Notes: a model not told the origin generated them from the letters alone. Positions 8,912 to 19,996 are shown, counted from the first letter of the stretch. The stretch is 64,000 nucleotides of DNA from Pseudoalteromonas sp. (GCF_018402495.1 NZ_JAGYIU010000005.1:1-64000), one strand, 5' to 3'. Made by a program: numbers and translations.

Positions 8912-9499
8912 CTATTCATCCCACCCTTCATCGGTATACAAACCACTATTAAGCGCGACAACTTCTATAAGTTCAGCAAAACCTAACGCAAAGTCGCCCA
9001 TTAATTCATACTGCTGCTCACAAAAATGTAATTCATCGATATTATTTTGCTGTGCAATCTGTGCAATAGTTGGTGCATCTAATGCAAAAAAGCTAAGAGT
9101 CGCCTGTGCGCTTTCAAGCGCTTGCTTGTATTGAATATCTAGTTGCTCACTTGCTAGTAACTTATGAGCATACGTTTGGCTTGCGGTTAAAAAACCCGCA
9201 GACCATTGCTGACAAAACTCACGGTCAAACTCAGCGGGTAACTTATAACCAAGTTCAAATACTTGTTCACTCACTTGATGATGTAATGCCATAAACAAAA
9301 ACAACATGTCTTCATCAAGGTCATTCGCGGTATTAGGTAGAATTTGCTCTAACCATTGATGTACTTCTAATGGCTCAGGTGAACAAATAGTGCCAAATAA
9401 ATAACCTTGGCTTTGAATAAGGCTCATAGCGCCAGGCTGGGTATTTAAAAACTCGCTGAGCAGCTTAGCATGCTGCTCAGTAAACTGAGGTATTTGCAT
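8912..9499 (-). CDS. UPF0149 / YecA-YgfB-like family protein
   Basis: 195 aa, soluble, acidic, mostly helical. The layout (an N-terminal helical domain with GYLFGTICSPEP, then AGFLTA and GDFALGFAELIEVVALNS) resembles the UPF0149 family that includes YgfB and YecA. The role is undefined. It follows gspN by 21 bp and may be the last gene of the gsp transcript. It has no SEC-C metal-binding tail. Confidence 0.65.
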   Translation of the reverse strand: MQIPQFTEQHAKLLSEFLNTQPGAMSLIQSQGYLFGTICSPEPLEVHQWLEQILPNTANDLDEDMLFLFMALHHQVSEQVFELGYKLPAEFDREFCQQWSAGFLTASQTYAHKLLASEQLDIQYKQALESAQATLSFFALDAPTIAQIAQQNNIDELHFCEQQYELMGDFALGFAELIEVVALNSGLYTDEGWDE

Positions 9500-9520
9500 T
9501 AAAACTCTTTATATAAAATA

Positions 9521-10279
9521 TTAAAATTTAAGTGGGTAACGACCTTGGCTATCTGGTCTGCCTAAAAACTTCACCGCGTCATGGACTTCTTTCGGTAAAG
9601 TGAGATCAGGTTTAACGTATCCCGCAACCTTGAAATCAAAATTAGCCTTTAGTGTAGCATCTGCCTCTAGGCCCAATCTATTATTTGGCTCGATGAGTAT
9701 GGCTACATCGCCCGACTTACAACTTAACGTACCGCTTAAATCGCCTATATTAAACCAGCCAGTTAACCCTTGCACATCAATATCAGGGCTGGCTATTTCA
9801 CCTTGTAATGATTGGCAATATGGAACGCCTGAAACATACTCATCAAGCTCTAAGATTACACGTCCTTTGGCGGTAACCGGCAGTGGTAAATCAATGCGCT
9901 GCATCGCACGCTCAACCGTTGAGCGTACGACGGTATCGGTTATTTTAAGCTCATTATTAGTGAGTGAATAGCTAATATCTGCATACCCAGAAATGTCATT
10001 TCGCTCGCGAGGATTACCAAAACGTAAGTTAGTATTTACTTGAGCTTTAAATATTGACCAGCCTGATATATCCCAACGTACATTGTTTAACTGTTCGCCT
10101 TGAAAGCGAAGCTGCATTATTTGACCTTGCCATAGCGTACCAAAAGTTTGGCCTACCTCTAACTGCGCAGGTAAGTATGGTTTAGCAAAATTTAAAGCAA
10201 CCGCAGCGGGTAATTTAATAACGCTAAAAATAAGAAAGCTAATTACAAAAACGATGGATAAAATTATTATTTTTTTCAT
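9521..10279 (-). CDS. gspN: type II secretion system protein N
   Basis: 252 aa with one N-terminal membrane helix (about 5-25) and a beta-rich periplasmic body (VGQTFGTLWQGQI motif). GspN is an accessory inner-membrane component of type II secretion, not needed in all systems. It is the last gsp gene and starts 3 bp after gspM. Confidence 0.85.
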   Translation of the reverse strand: MKKIIILSIVFVISFLIFSVIKLPAAVALNFAKPYLPAQLEVGQTFGTLWQGQIMQLRFQGEQLNNVRWDISGWSIFKAQVNTNLRFGNPRERNDISGYADISYSLTNNELKITDTVVRSTVERAMQRIDLPLPVTAKGRVILELDEYVSGVPYCQSLQGEIASPDIDVQGLTGWFNIGDLSGTLSCKSGDVAILIEPNNRLGLEADATLKANFDFKVAGYVKPDLTLPKEVHDAVKFLGRPDSQGRYPLKF

Positions 10280-10282
10280 TAA

Positions 10283-10756
10283 CTACTTCTCTAAAACTAA
10301 ACGGCTTACACGTACATAACCGGGTTTATCATCTTGGCTTAAATCTAAATTTTCTACGCTTAAACCATGCTGATTAACGAGCTCGTCAATCCATTGGATT
10401 AATTGATTAAACTCCACTGAGTCGAGTGTTAAACGAAGTGAATTATCATTTGGCTGCATTTTACTAATATTAATGCTGTAACGACCGCGCGTATTATTCA
10501 CTATTTGGCTGAGGTTTTGATTGCTCACCGTTTGCGTTTTACCTGCGGCTTTAAGTTTAACGATACTGTCGTCTACCCATGCTAGCAATTCTTGTTGTTT
10601 TATTTGTGATTGTTGCGCATTTTCTATTGCCGTATTTAAAGGTCTAAATATACCCATAACCAAAACAAAAATAATAAATACACCACCCGCAACCATTATT
10701 AACTGCTGCTCTTGTTCTTTTAATGAACCCCAATATTTCATGAACTGCTGTTTCAT
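10283..10756 (-). CDS. gspM: type II secretion system protein M
   Basis: 157 aa bitopic inner-membrane protein. The cytoplasmic N-terminus MKQQFMKYWGSLKEQEQQL is followed by a membrane helix (about 20-38) and a periplasmic ferredoxin-like domain. It binds GspL in the assembly platform that links the GspE ATPase to the pseudopilus. The start overlaps the gspL stop by 4 bp. Confidence 0.9.
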   Translation of the reverse strand: MKQQFMKYWGSLKEQEQQLIMVAGGVFIIFVLVMGIFRPLNTAIENAQQSQIKQQELLAWVDDSIVKLKAAGKTQTVSNQNLSQIVNNTRGRYSINISKMQPNDNSLRLTLDSVEFNQLIQWIDELVNQHGLSVENLDLSQDDKPGYVRVSRLVLEK

Positions 10757-11961
10757 TGTGCACCTCGCAGTCTAATTTCGCCGACGATAAAATCACCATC
10801 ATTATTTAACGATCCTTGCTCAACAGTGACTCCTTGCTGCTCAAGAATAGCTTTAACTTTGCCAAATGTTTGAAAGTCTTTACCGCGAGCACGAATACGT
10901 AATTCATTGCGACGTTTGTCAAAACGCAATGTTTGCGGCGTAAATTCATTTACCTGTGAAAATACGCTGACCAACTTACTCGTTAAATTTAAAAAGTCAG
11001 CGTCACTAACCCCTTGAACTTTATCCAATGCGCCTTGTATTTGATTTTTAATTAAATGAGGGCGCACCCGCGTGTCTGGAAAGGCTTTTTGAAATCGTTC
11101 TACTACTTGCGACTTTGCAACCTCAAGCTGAGAATTAAGCTGATGTAATTCAAGCGCTTTAACAGCCACACTCGCTACCAAGGCAATAACACTAACAATG
11201 GCAGCACTTTTCCAGTAACCCCACCATAAGGCCGTTTTCTTTTTAAGCGTATAAGGTCCTTGGCGCAAATTAAACTTAAGTTGATCTAACTGCTTAGCAA
11301 ATAATGCTAACGGCAGCTCATAATCACTGGTTTGTGGATGCAAGTTAATCGTTTCAGGAAACTGCTCGCCAGGGCTGTAATTTTTTATATCTGGATTACC
11401 TAAAGCCGATAAATACTCTTTTAACCAACTGGGTTCAACTGCACCTATGTGCCAATCACCTTTTTTAAATAACCATTGCTTATTAAGCTCAATAGCAGCT
11501 ACATAAGGTTCTTCTACATGAGGTAATAACAAGCCATCAGGCACTATTTTATAAGCGGTGAGCTGGTGTTGTTCAAATACCTCTAGCCAGTGCTCAAACC
11601 AATTACGGTTCATTAGTGCAACTTTTATTACATGCTGCTCCTCAACTATGGTTGGTTCCCCAAACGCAATATAAATATCGTCTATATCACAGGCAATATC
11701 CTCTTCGAGCATATAAGGCAGCGCTTGCTCTAGCTTACGATTCCATTTAGTTGGCAGTGCAATCGTTTTTAATTGCACTTGGTCACAAGGTAAAAGTACC
11801 ACGAGCTCTCGGGTTAATGCTTTTTCAGTTAGCTCACTCAACTGACTGGCATTTTGTAGCTCGCCACTGGCTATTATTTCTTGTTCTTGTGGTGAGTATA
11901 TCAACCAGTTAAGTAAGTCTTGTTCGGTTTGACCCGTGCGGATCAACAGTATCTCTGTCAC
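10753..11961 (-). CDS. gspL: type II secretion system protein L
   Basis: 402 aa. An actin-like cytoplasmic domain (about 1-235) recruits GspE. One membrane helix (about 248-266) and a periplasmic ferredoxin-like domain that pairs with GspM follow. It overlaps gspK and gspM by 4 bp each. Confidence 0.9.
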   Translation of the reverse strand: MTEILLIRTGQTEQDLLNWLIYSPQEQEIIASGELQNASQLSELTEKALTRELVVLLPCDQVQLKTIALPTKWNRKLEQALPYMLEEDIACDIDDIYIAFGEPTIVEEQHVIKVALMNRNWFEHWLEVFEQHQLTAYKIVPDGLLLPHVEEPYVAAIELNKQWLFKKGDWHIGAVEPSWLKEYLSALGNPDIKNYSPGEQFPETINLHPQTSDYELPLALFAKQLDQLKFNLRQGPYTLKKKTALWWGYWKSAAIVSVIALVASVAVKALELHQLNSQLEVAKSQVVERFQKAFPDTRVRPHLIKNQIQGALDKVQGVSDADFLNLTSKLVSVFSQVNEFTPQTLRFDKRRNELRIRARGKDFQTFGKVKAILEQQGVTVEQGSLNNDGDFIVGEIRLRGAQ

Positions 11962-12947
11962 TGTACGCCTCCAAATTTTCGCGCCAGTATCGTTACCTCG
12001 CCATTGCTGGCATGCAGTAATGTGGTCATCGAAAAACGCAAATCAACAAATTTTGCCTGCGTTTGTAATTTAAAATATTCACTTTTTATACTAAAGAGCT
12101 TTTCTACCGCTTTGATATTTTTACCGCCTTGTTGTAATACCGCTTCAAAAAACTCTTCAATATTATCAAAACCATTTTCAGGACGCGCAGCAATTACCGC
12201 TTGAGCACCTGAAACACTCAGTTCGTCTATAAAGCCACTAAGCAATAATGCCTGCTCCTCAGTGACCGTATTAACATTAATTGAAAGCAACGTACTGCCT
12301 GGTATTACACAAACAAAAGGCAGTACCTTTTCCATAACCAATGGGTTAAAGCCTTTGACTAAACGCAGTTCAGATACCGATGCAAATAAGCTGTTGGCTG
12401 TCATATACGGAAACTGACGAGATAAATACTCCCCCTCTTCGGCACCAGAGCGATAAGTAATACTGTTTTCATCAAGCCAATCAAAAACACTATCGGCCAT
12501 GGCCTCTTCTGATTCATCACTGGGTAAATCATCTATATTTTCTAGTATTGTAAACAACGCTTTGTGCGCCGGGTTGGTTTTATTACCACTATTTGGATCC
12601 GGCTCAACCCCGAGTGCATTTAAATTTAAACACGCCTGTAAATCTATTAATTGGCCACTTAAAGTACCGTTATCCACAGGGTATTTGACATCACCTTGCT
12701 TTGCCCAAGGCTGCGCCAAGGTGGTTTTTTCAGGATCGTCTTTTTTGCTTTGAATTAAACCTTTTATAGCTAACTGTTCAGCGCCATAAGCATACCACTT
12801 GGCTTGTTGTTGACTTTGTAAGCTGGTACTTTTTTGCACTTGCACCATTAAATTAGCACTCATTTCTACAGCTAAAATAGCAGCAAGCGCGACAATAAAT
12901 AATACAATAACTAAAGCGGCACCGCGCGAAGCTTGCTTATCCATCAA
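11958..12947 (-). CDS. gspK: type II secretion minor pseudopilin GspK
   Basis: 329 aa. The prepilin-type N-terminus RGAALVIVLFIVALAAI would be cut after the Gly by the prepilin peptidase. Like other GspK proteins it lacks the Glu5 typical of the remaining pseudopilins and has a large alpha-helical insertion. It caps the pseudopilus tip with GspI and GspJ. Overlaps of 4 bp join it to gspJ and gspL. Confidence 0.93.
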   Translation of the reverse strand: MMDKQASRGAALVIVLFIVALAAILAVEMSANLMVQVQKSTSLQSQQQAKWYAYGAEQLAIKGLIQSKKDDPEKTTLAQPWAKQGDVKYPVDNGTLSGQLIDLQACLNLNALGVEPDPNSGNKTNPAHKALFTILENIDDLPSDESEEAMADSVFDWLDENSITYRSGAEEGEYLSRQFPYMTANSLFASVSELRLVKGFNPLVMEKVLPFVCVIPGSTLLSINVNTVTEEQALLLSGFIDELSVSGAQAVIAARPENGFDNIEEFFEAVLQQGGKNIKAVEKLFSIKSEYFKLQTQAKFVDLRFSMTTLLHASNGEVTILARKFGGVQ

Positions 12948-13609
12948 GGCGCCCCTCGTTCATCTGGTTGCGATGGGTTAGTACTGCCTTGCGCTGACTT
13001 AGGTAACTCTTTACCTAGTCCTGGCACTAAAAAAACACGCCTGATAGGCTCCGCATCCATTTGCTTTATAGTTACCGCCACGGCTTTAGGTAATGCCTTA
13101 ATTTGCCAGTCTTCTTGCCACTTACCGCTACCATCTAAAAACTCAAATTTAAGCTCTTCGACTGCGGCTAAAATAACTTGGCTACGAGGCTCCATATTAT
13201 CGAGCTGATCGACATAAATACGATAAACACGTTCTAGATTGTCATCAATGACGCGATAACCAACAGCTTGTAACTCTGAACGAGGAAGTAAGTTAATGGG
13301 ATTCATCCAACCATCACGTACAAAAGCAATACCATCAAGCTGGCTTTCTAAAATGTAGCGCCCTGCAAGCAAGTATCCCTCTTGAAAATCTCCAGCTTCA
13401 TTGCGTACTTGGCGTTTAGTCATTTGGCTAAAGTCTTGGTCCATTAGTCTAAAGGCTGTTTGCAGCCCATTCAGCTCGGCAATTTTTTCATCTGATGCTT
13501 CTTTAGCCCGCGTTGTAGTATCAAGTATTTGGTGAGTGGCCATAATGACAAACGCTAACACACCCAGTGCCACCATCACTTCTAATAATGTAAAACCGCG
13601 CTGCTTCAC
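12944..13609 (-). CDS. gspJ: type II secretion minor pseudopilin GspJ
   Basis: 221 aa. The prepilin motif RG/FTLLEVMVAL has the conserved Glu5 and a long hydrophobic helix. The C-terminal beta domain forms the tip complex with GspI and GspK. It starts one base after the gspI stop. Confidence 0.93.
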   Translation of the reverse strand: MKQRGFTLLEVMVALGVLAFVIMATHQILDTTTRAKEASDEKIAELNGLQTAFRLMDQDFSQMTKRQVRNEAGDFQEGYLLAGRYILESQLDGIAFVRDGWMNPINLLPRSELQAVGYRVIDDNLERVYRIYVDQLDNMEPRSQVILAAVEELKFEFLDGSGKWQEDWQIKALPKAVAVTIKQMDAEPIRRVFLVPGLGKELPKSAQGSTNPSQPDERGAP

Positions 13610-13984
13610 TTAAGGCTTACCTTTATTTAAGTAAGTACTTAACTCATAAATTGAATTTTCGTACTTATCATCGCTAAACACATTAATAGTGACCTTTACA
13701 AAGCTCTTATCAGCAGTGGGCACAACATCTTGGCGCCAAAACCATTCAATACCCGCCATCATTTCACTGCCGCGGGCACCATTTTTACCTTGCCATTTAT
13801 CACCTTGCGTTCGTTGCTCTACTAATACATTTTCGGCTACCCATGAACCATACGTTTGCTCTTCAATACTCGATAGATGATAAATATGCTCACTGGTTGC
13901 TTGCATTGCAGCAATGCCCGCCATAGCACAAATACTTAGCGCAACTAAAACCTCTAGTAACGTAAAACCTTGGTATTTTTTCAT
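13610..13984 (-). CDS. gspI: type II secretion minor pseudopilin GspI
   Basis: 124 aa, normal length. The prepilin motif YQG/FTLLEVLVAL with Glu5 is processed by a GspO-type peptidase, which is not in this window. It nucleates the GspI-J-K tip. Its first base overlaps the last base of gspH. Confidence 0.93.
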   Translation of the reverse strand: MKKYQGFTLLEVLVALSICAMAGIAAMQATSEHIYHLSSIEEQTYGSWVAENVLVEQRTQGDKWQGKNGARGSEMMAGIEWFWRQDVVPTADKSFVKVTINVFSDDKYENSIYELSTYLNKGKP

Positions 13985-14583
13985 TATTGGGGCTCTCGAC
14001 GAAAATCAACTGGCGCTGCAAATTTACCTTCAATAAAATACACCGGCTCCGCTTGATCTTTTAATTCAAGCATAAGCTGAAACGCACTCACATCAGCAGA
14101 GGATAAAATAAGCACTTGGGGTACTTTTAATTTTTTAAGCTCTAGCAAACTGTCTTCATCATTACCACTCATTAACTCACGCCAATTTGACTGTTCTAAT
14201 AAATTATCTTGTGCCCAAGGTAAGTCTTCAAGATTAAGTGTTAATTTAAATTGCTGGTCAAACTCAATTGGTTTAAATAACTCTTCCCGCTTAAAGCTGG
14301 TCCACTTTTCGCCATCGAACACTAAAAATTCAAGCGTATTTTGATCAACTAATAAACCTAACTCTACCTGATTAAGTACGGCAAATTCCGATGCGGCATT
14401 AATGGTGGTATGCAGCCTATTTGCTTGCTTGTCTAACGCTTCTTCAGCGCCGCCATCTAAGCTGTATACCACCATTTTGGTGGCAAAGGCGATGATCACC
14501 AATACCACTAAAATTTCTATTAAACTAAAACCATACTGCTTTGCACTCAGATGCTTAGGGCTTACCTGCATGGCAAGCCCCAA
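13984..14583 (-). CDS. gspH: type II secretion minor pseudopilin GspH
   Basis: 199 aa. The prepilin motif YG/FSLIEILVVLVII starts about 18 residues in, so the leader is longer than in its neighbours. An internal Met (MQVSPKHL, residue 5) could be the real start. It is the minor pseudopilin that joins the tip complex to GspG. Confidence 0.9.
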   Translation of the reverse strand: MGLAMQVSPKHLSAKQYGFSLIEILVVLVIIAFATKMVVYSLDGGAEEALDKQANRLHTTINAASEFAVLNQVELGLLVDQNTLEFLVFDGEKWTSFKREELFKPIEFDQQFKLTLNLEDLPWAQDNLLEQSNWRELMSGNDEDSLLELKKLKVPQVLILSSADVSAFQLMLELKDQAEPVYFIEGKFAAPVDFRREPQ

Positions 14584-14620
14584 TGTATTATGTTTAAGTG
14601 CATGGTAAAGTTATTGAGCA

Positions 14621-15043
14621 TTACTTTTTATCTTCATCCCAGTTACCAATATCATCCTCAGTAGCAGGCTCACCATCTGGACCCATAGAAAAGATATCAA
14701 ATTTACCTATTTCGCCTGGGCTAATAAGTTGATAAGGGTTACCCCACGGATCTTCTGGTAACTTGCTAATAAAGCCACCATCAGGAAAGCGCTTTGGGAT
14801 AGGCTCAATGCTGGTTTTTGTTACTAAAGCTTCTAAACCTTGCTCTGTGCTCGGGTAACTTTTATTTTTAAGCTTATACAAACTCATAGCATCTTCTAAC
14901 TGCTGAATGTCTAAATGCGCTTTATCAATAGCCGCTTCTTCTTGCTGACCCATAATGTTAGGTGCCACAATCGACATGATCATACCTATGATAACCAGTA
15001 CCACCATCACTTCTAATAAAGAAAAACCTGATTGTTTATTCAC
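14621..15043 (-). CDS. gspG: type II secretion major pseudopilin GspG
   Basis: 140 aa. The prepilin motif SG/FSLLEVMVVLVIIG is followed by a helix and a C-terminal domain with the calcium-site region (GPDGEPATEDDIGNWD). GspG is the main subunit of the pseudopilus that pushes substrates through the secretin. It is separated from gspF by 70 bp holding an AT-only hairpin. Confidence 0.95.
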   Translation of the reverse strand: MNKQSGFSLLEVMVVLVIIGMIMSIVAPNIMGQQEEAAIDKAHLDIQQLEDAMSLYKLKNKSYPSTEQGLEALVTKTSIEPIPKRFPDGGFISKLPEDPWGNPYQLISPGEIGKFDIFSMGPDGEPATEDDIGNWDEDKK

Positions 15044-15078
15044 GTTATTACCTCGTTATTCTAAAAACACTAAATAAA

Positions 15079-15099
15079 AATAATTTTAATAAAATTATT
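15079..15099. other. AT-only hairpin between gspF and gspG
   Basis: AATAATTTT, loop AAT, AAAATTATT: a perfect 9-bp stem in the widest gap inside the gsp operon, just before the gene for the most abundant subunit. It might act in mRNA processing or stability. That role is a guess. Confidence 0.3.
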
Positions 15100-15113
15100 A
15101 ATATAAAAAATAA

Positions 15114-16349
15114 TTAAAGACCAACAGCCTTATTCATTGCCATAATTGGCTGCAAAATTGCCATTACTATAAACAACACAATCACTGCCATAGACGCAAT
15201 CATTGCCGGTTCTAATAGTTTTAATGACACATTAACCATACTTTCAAACTCGCGATCTTGATTGTTAGCGGCTCGTTCTAACATTTGCTCAAGTTCGCCG
15301 GACTTTTCACCACTGGCTATCATATGCAGCATCATTGGTGGAAACAACTTAGTTTGCTGCAGCGAAGCGCGCAGACTCGCCCCTTCACTGACTCTTTCTG
15401 CGGCATCAGCCACAGCTTGTTTAATTTTTTCGTTAACTAACACCCCACCCGAAATACGCATCCCTTCTAGTAACGGCACTGAACTTGATGATAAAATACT
15501 TAAAGTACGCGCAAAACGCGCCGTGTTAATACCTCTGGCAACCTTACCTATGCCAGGCATATGTAATACTTTTGCATCCCACCAAAAGCGTACTTTAGGC
15601 TTTTTAAGTGCATATTTAATTCCAATAGCAATCGCTGTGATCGCTAATAAACTAACAAACCAATAATTTTGTACAAAATGACTACCCGCCATGACCCATT
15701 CGGTAGTCCAAGGTAATACTTGTTTAGTTTTTTCAAACGTTTTTAGTATTTTAGGCACCACAGTACCTAATAATACTGAAACAATACCAATGGCAAACAC
15801 TACCAAAATAATGGGATACACCATAGCCTGCGTAATTTGGCTACGCATGTGTTGGCGTTGCTCGGTGTAATCAGCCAATCGGTTAAGTACTTGATCTAAG
15901 TGACCTGACTTTTCACCTGCGGCCACCATAGCGCGGTATAAATCGTCAAATACATGCGGAAATTCACTCATACCATCAGCAAGCGTATAACCTTCCACTA
16001 CTTTCGATCGCACAGACATTAACATACGTTTTAGCCGTGGCTTTTCACACTGCTCAGCAACCGCCATCACCGCCCCCTCTACAGGTAAGGCAGACTGAAT
16101 TAGGGTTGCAAGCTGACGGGTGATCAAAGCGAGATCGGCAGTTGATATTGTCGGCTTAAATAAAGAACCTAATAATGGCGCTTTTTGACCTCTGACTTGT
16201 TTATCATCTTGCGCAGCGGGCACCACCTCGAGGGGTGTTAGCTTTTGATCGCGTAAAAGCTGGCGAACTTGCTTAGCTGTATCGGCTTCTAAAATACCTT
16301 TTTTTTCTTTTCCCCGGCCATCTAATGCGCGGTATTCAAACGCCGCCAT
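15114..16349 (-). CDS. gspF: type II secretion inner-membrane platform protein GspF
   Basis: 411 aa, typical. Two T2SSF domains (about 70-195 and 275-395) and three membrane helices, the last near the C-terminus. It starts with MAAFEYRALDGRGKEKKG, the classical GspF N-terminus. It is the polytopic core of the assembly platform, contacting GspE and GspL. It starts 2 bp after gspE. Confidence 0.95.
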   Translation of the reverse strand: MAAFEYRALDGRGKEKKGILEADTAKQVRQLLRDQKLTPLEVVPAAQDDKQVRGQKAPLLGSLFKPTISTADLALITRQLATLIQSALPVEGAVMAVAEQCEKPRLKRMLMSVRSKVVEGYTLADGMSEFPHVFDDLYRAMVAAGEKSGHLDQVLNRLADYTEQRQHMRSQITQAMVYPIILVVFAIGIVSVLLGTVVPKILKTFEKTKQVLPWTTEWVMAGSHFVQNYWFVSLLAITAIAIGIKYALKKPKVRFWWDAKVLHMPGIGKVARGINTARFARTLSILSSSSVPLLEGMRISGGVLVNEKIKQAVADAAERVSEGASLRASLQQTKLFPPMMLHMIASGEKSGELEQMLERAANNQDREFESMVNVSLKLLEPAMIASMAVIVLFIVMAILQPIMAMNKAVGL

Positions 16350-16351
16350 AG

Positions 16352-17935
16352 CTAGCCTTCCTCACGGGTTACACGTAATACTTCTTCAAGCGTTGTTTTA
16401 CCTGCAAGAACACGACTGCAACCATCTTGACGAATGCTTGGGCTGTGCTTACGAATGTATTTCTCTACGCTTTGCTCACCTTTACCGCTGTGGATCATTT
16501 CACGAATGGTTTCGTCGACAACTAATAACTCGTGAATACCAGTACGACCTCGGTAGCCATTAAAGTTACACTCTTCACATCCTACCGCACGGTAAATCGT
16601 CGGTGCATTATCAAACGGTACGCCAAGTAGCTCACATTCACGTTCATCTGCAACGTGACCTTCTTTACAGCTATTACATAAAGTACGTACTAAGCGCTGA
16701 GATAAAACCCCCAGTAATGAAGACGATAATAAAAACGGCTCAACGCCCATATCTTCCATGCGGGTGATTGCCCCTGAAGCGGTATTGGTATGTAAAGTAG
16801 ACATAACTAAGTGGCCAGTAAGTGATGCTTGCACACCAATTTGGGCTGTTTCTAAATCTCGTATTTCACCGACCATAACTACATCCGGATCTTGACGTAA
16901 AATGGCGCGCAGGCCTCGGGCAAAAGTCATATCAACCTTGGTATTAACCTGTGTTTGGCCAATACCAGGAATTTCGTACTCGATTGGATCTTCAACCGTT
17001 AAAATATTGCGATCTCGCGAGTTAATTTGGCTCATACCTGCATATAGCGTGGTACTTTTACCAGAGCCTGTAGGGCCTGTTACTAAGATTATACCGTGAG
17101 GCTTACTGATTAAATCGGCAAACAGCTCTCGGTTTTTCGCGGTCATACCTAAGTCTTCAAGGTTTAAACGCGCATTGTTTTTATCAAGCAAACGTAGTAC
17201 AACTCGCTCACCAAAGCTTGATGGCATGGTCGATACACGCACATCTACTGCGCGTCCCGCAATACGTAAACTGATCCGTCCATCTTGCGGTATGCGTTTT
17301 TCTGCAATATCGAGCTTTGCCATTACCTTGATACGGGAAACTAAAAGCGATGCTAATTTACGGTTTGGTTTTAAAACTTCTTTAAGCACGCCATCCACCC
17401 GAAAACGAATAACCAGCTCTTGTTCAAACGTTTCAATGTGAATATCAGAGGCGCCTTCTTTAATCGCCTCACTGAGCATGGCATTAATGAGTTTGATAAT
17501 AGGCGCGTCGTCATCACCGGCGAGCAAATCTTCTGTTTGAGGAAGCTCGTCAGCTAGCGAGAATAAATCAACCTCGTTACCAATGTCTTCCATCATTTGC
17601 TGAGTCTCTGAGCTATCACGCTGATACGATGCTTCAAGTAATAGCTCAAATTTATCGTCATCTAGCTGCTCAAGTGTGAAGCCATGCCCCGCAATACGAC
17701 GTATTTCTAATAACACTTCAACATCAAGTTCACCCCGATAATACACAATCTGATTATCTTTGTGTTTACTCAGTAATGCACCCACTCGTCTTGCATATGA
17801 AAATGGCAAACGTTTAGCAGGCAGCTCAATTAAGTCCTGTTGTTCAAGCTGTTCACTCTTGTTATGTGTAGCTGGATGAACAACATCTTGATTAATATCT
17901 TCTATCGCATTAGTCATTGTTACGCTCTTGTGCAT
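16352..17935 (-). CDS. gspE: type II secretion ATPase GspE
   Basis: 527 aa cytoplasmic secretion ATPase that powers pseudopilus assembly. It has N1E/N2E domains (about 35-130), Walker [13 protein letters not shown] near residue 290, the Asp box, Walker [13 protein letters not shown] near 350, a His box, and the four-cysteine zinc module CNSCKEG...CEECNF (about 415-460). The start overlaps the end of gspD by 26 bp. An internal Met at residue 7 is an alternative start. Confidence 0.95.
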   Translation of the reverse strand: MHKSVTMTNAIEDINQDVVHPATHNKSEQLEQQDLIELPAKRLPFSYARRVGALLSKHKDNQIVYYRGELDVEVLLEIRRIAGHGFTLEQLDDDKFELLLEASYQRDSSETQQMMEDIGNEVDLFSLADELPQTEDLLAGDDDAPIIKLINAMLSEAIKEGASDIHIETFEQELVIRFRVDGVLKEVLKPNRKLASLLVSRIKVMAKLDIAEKRIPQDGRISLRIAGRAVDVRVSTMPSSFGERVVLRLLDKNNARLNLEDLGMTAKNRELFADLISKPHGIILVTGPTGSGKSTTLYAGMSQINSRDRNILTVEDPIEYEIPGIGQTQVNTKVDMTFARGLRAILRQDPDVVMVGEIRDLETAQIGVQASLTGHLVMSTLHTNTASGAITRMEDMGVEPFLLSSSLLGVLSQRLVRTLCNSCKEGHVADERECELLGVPFDNAPTIYRAVGCEECNFNGYRGRTGIHELLVVDETIREMIHSGKGEQSVEKYIRKHSPSIRQDGCSRVLAGKTTLEEVLRVTREEG

Positions 17936-19973
17936 TTTGTTTGCGTAAATGCTCTTCGTACGTAGGTGGTAACACTAATTCGTCATTCCACTCGGGTAGA
18001 ATAGGCGCATCAGTCATGGGCATTAAATTAATGCCATCCTCACGCTTTTTAAATTGCTCACCGCGAATAAAGTTATACTTACTAAAGCTGAGCTTATTCA
18101 TACTCACGCCATCGCGAATAATAGTCGGTCGAATAAACACGATTAGATTACGTTTACGCTTTGTTGTATTAGTTGACTTAAATAAGTGGCCTAAAATAGG
18201 AATGTCGCCTAGTAATGGCACTTTTGACACGCTCTCTTGCACATCTTCATCAATCAAGCCGCCCAATACTACCATGCCGCCATCATCGGCCATCACGGTG
18301 GTTTTAATTGCGCGCTTATTCACTGAAATATCAACGGCTGTTGCGCCACTAACACTTGAAACTTCTTGCTCTATGGTTAATTGCACAGCTGAACCATCGT
18401 TAATTTGCGGAGTTACTTTAAGTTTAATACCCACCTCTTGACGCTCAACCGTTTGAAATGGGTTTTCGTTATTACTACCCGTTTGCGAACCGGTAATAAT
18501 AGGCACTTCTTGACCTACCAAAATAGACGCTTCTTCGTTATCCATAGTGGTGATAGATGGAGTCGCTAAAATGTTCGAATTAGTATCGGTTGAAACTGCT
18601 TGTACAATTGCACCCCAGTCGTTTTTTATCACCCCCATGGCTAAACCATTAATACCACCGAGTAGTGAGGCAAGCGGACCGTAGTCACCTTCAGTTGTTT
18701 CATCATATTCGGTTACGTTCCCTGACTCAGTGCCAATAATATTTTTAGTCACCGTTTTATCACGGGATAGCTCAGCAGCCACGGCTAAAGAGCCAACAGG
18801 CACAGTGGTACCATTATTAAATTGCAGCATGCCGCCTTGCTCTGAAATCCATTGCAAGCCAAAGTTAACGCCGTCACCTTCCATAACTTCAATTATAATG
18901 GCTTCCACTAATACTTGTGCGCGGCGAATATCTAAGCGCTCAATAACTGATTCAAGTGAACGCATGGTATCGGGCTGAGCGGTAATAACTAATGAGTTTG
19001 AATCTGGGTGTGCTTCAATACTTGTTTCATTTCGATTACTACTACGTGATTTAGTAGCCCCGCCTTGTGTGTCCTCGGCTAGTGATTTACTCACACCCTG
19101 CAGTACTTTTACTAAATCTTCGGCCTTTGCGTAGTTTAGATAAAATACCTTAGTATTACCTTGGCTTTCAAGTTCGCCGTCTAAACGTTTAATGAGTTCA
19201 ATAGCGCGGGTGCGTGCTTGACCTTCACCACTGACAATCACGCTATTAGTTCGGCCATCAGCCACTACCTTTGGAATTAAAAACTCAGGAACACTGCCTT
19301 TACCGCTGTCTTTATAAATATTATCAACAACTGACACTACATCATCCGCAGTGGCATATTTAAGCTTTACAATATCAACACGCTTATCACCCGCTTGATC
19401 AACTGAGCGAATAATTTCTACTAAGCGGTTAACCGAAGCTGCGTGCCCTGTTAGCATCATCACGTTAGCGGCATTAAAGTTAGCAACATGGCCACCGTCT
19501 TTTTGGTCGCTAAACTGACGAACCAAAGGGCCTAACTCTTGAACACTGACATTTTTAACGCGTACGACCCGAGTGATCATCATATCACCGGAGGCCTCAT
19601 TATCAGCTGTAATTAACGGAACATTAGATTTTTTAGCATCTGAACTTTTTTCTATTTTTATAATGTTATTATCCATTTCAACGGCCGAATAACCATAAAC
19701 TTCTAATACATTTAAAAAGAATTGATAATAGAGTGCCTCATCCATTAATTCATAGCTGCGCACATTAACTTTGCCACGCACGTTAGGATCAATAATGATG
19801 GTTTTATTAAGGTTTTTTCCCACAATATTAATGAATTCATTAATATCTGTGCCCTTAAAGTTAGCCGCGTATTCAACGGCAGCAACCGACATAGAAAGAC
19901 TTGCTGCTAAAAAAAGTGCCGCATACTTAGCTAACCCTTTTTTAATTTTTTTGAGGTGTAGCACCTGAACCAT
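17910..19973 (-). CDS. gspD: type II secretion outer-membrane secretin GspD
   Basis: 687 aa with a signal peptide (cut near VAA, residue 33). N0-N1-N2-N3 ring domains (about 35-345) are followed by the secretin domain (about 350-620) with [10 protein letters not shown] and [16 protein letters not shown], then an S-domain-like tail. It forms the outer-membrane channel for folded exoproteins. No gspS pilotin gene is seen nearby. Confidence 0.95.
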   Translation of the reverse strand: MVQVLHLKKIKKGLAKYAALFLAASLSMSVAAVEYAANFKGTDINEFINIVGKNLNKTIIIDPNVRGKVNVRSYELMDEALYYQFFLNVLEVYGYSAVEMDNNIIKIEKSSDAKKSNVPLITADNEASGDMMITRVVRVKNVSVQELGPLVRQFSDQKDGGHVANFNAANVMMLTGHAASVNRLVEIIRSVDQAGDKRVDIVKLKYATADDVVSVVDNIYKDSGKGSVPEFLIPKVVADGRTNSVIVSGEGQARTRAIELIKRLDGELESQGNTKVFYLNYAKAEDLVKVLQGVSKSLAEDTQGGATKSRSSNRNETSIEAHPDSNSLVITAQPDTMRSLESVIERLDIRRAQVLVEAIIIEVMEGDGVNFGLQWISEQGGMLQFNNGTTVPVGSLAVAAELSRDKTVTKNIIGTESGNVTEYDETTEGDYGPLASLLGGINGLAMGVIKNDWGAIVQAVSTDTNSNILATPSITTMDNEEASILVGQEVPIITGSQTGSNNENPFQTVERQEVGIKLKVTPQINDGSAVQLTIEQEVSSVSGATAVDISVNKRAIKTTVMADDGGMVVLGGLIDEDVQESVSKVPLLGDIPILGHLFKSTNTTKRKRNLIVFIRPTIIRDGVSMNKLSFSKYNFIRGEQFKKREDGINLMPMTDAPILPEWNDELVLPPTYEEHLRKQNAQERNND

Positions 19974-19996
19974 TATGTTAAAACTCCAAAGCTAAG

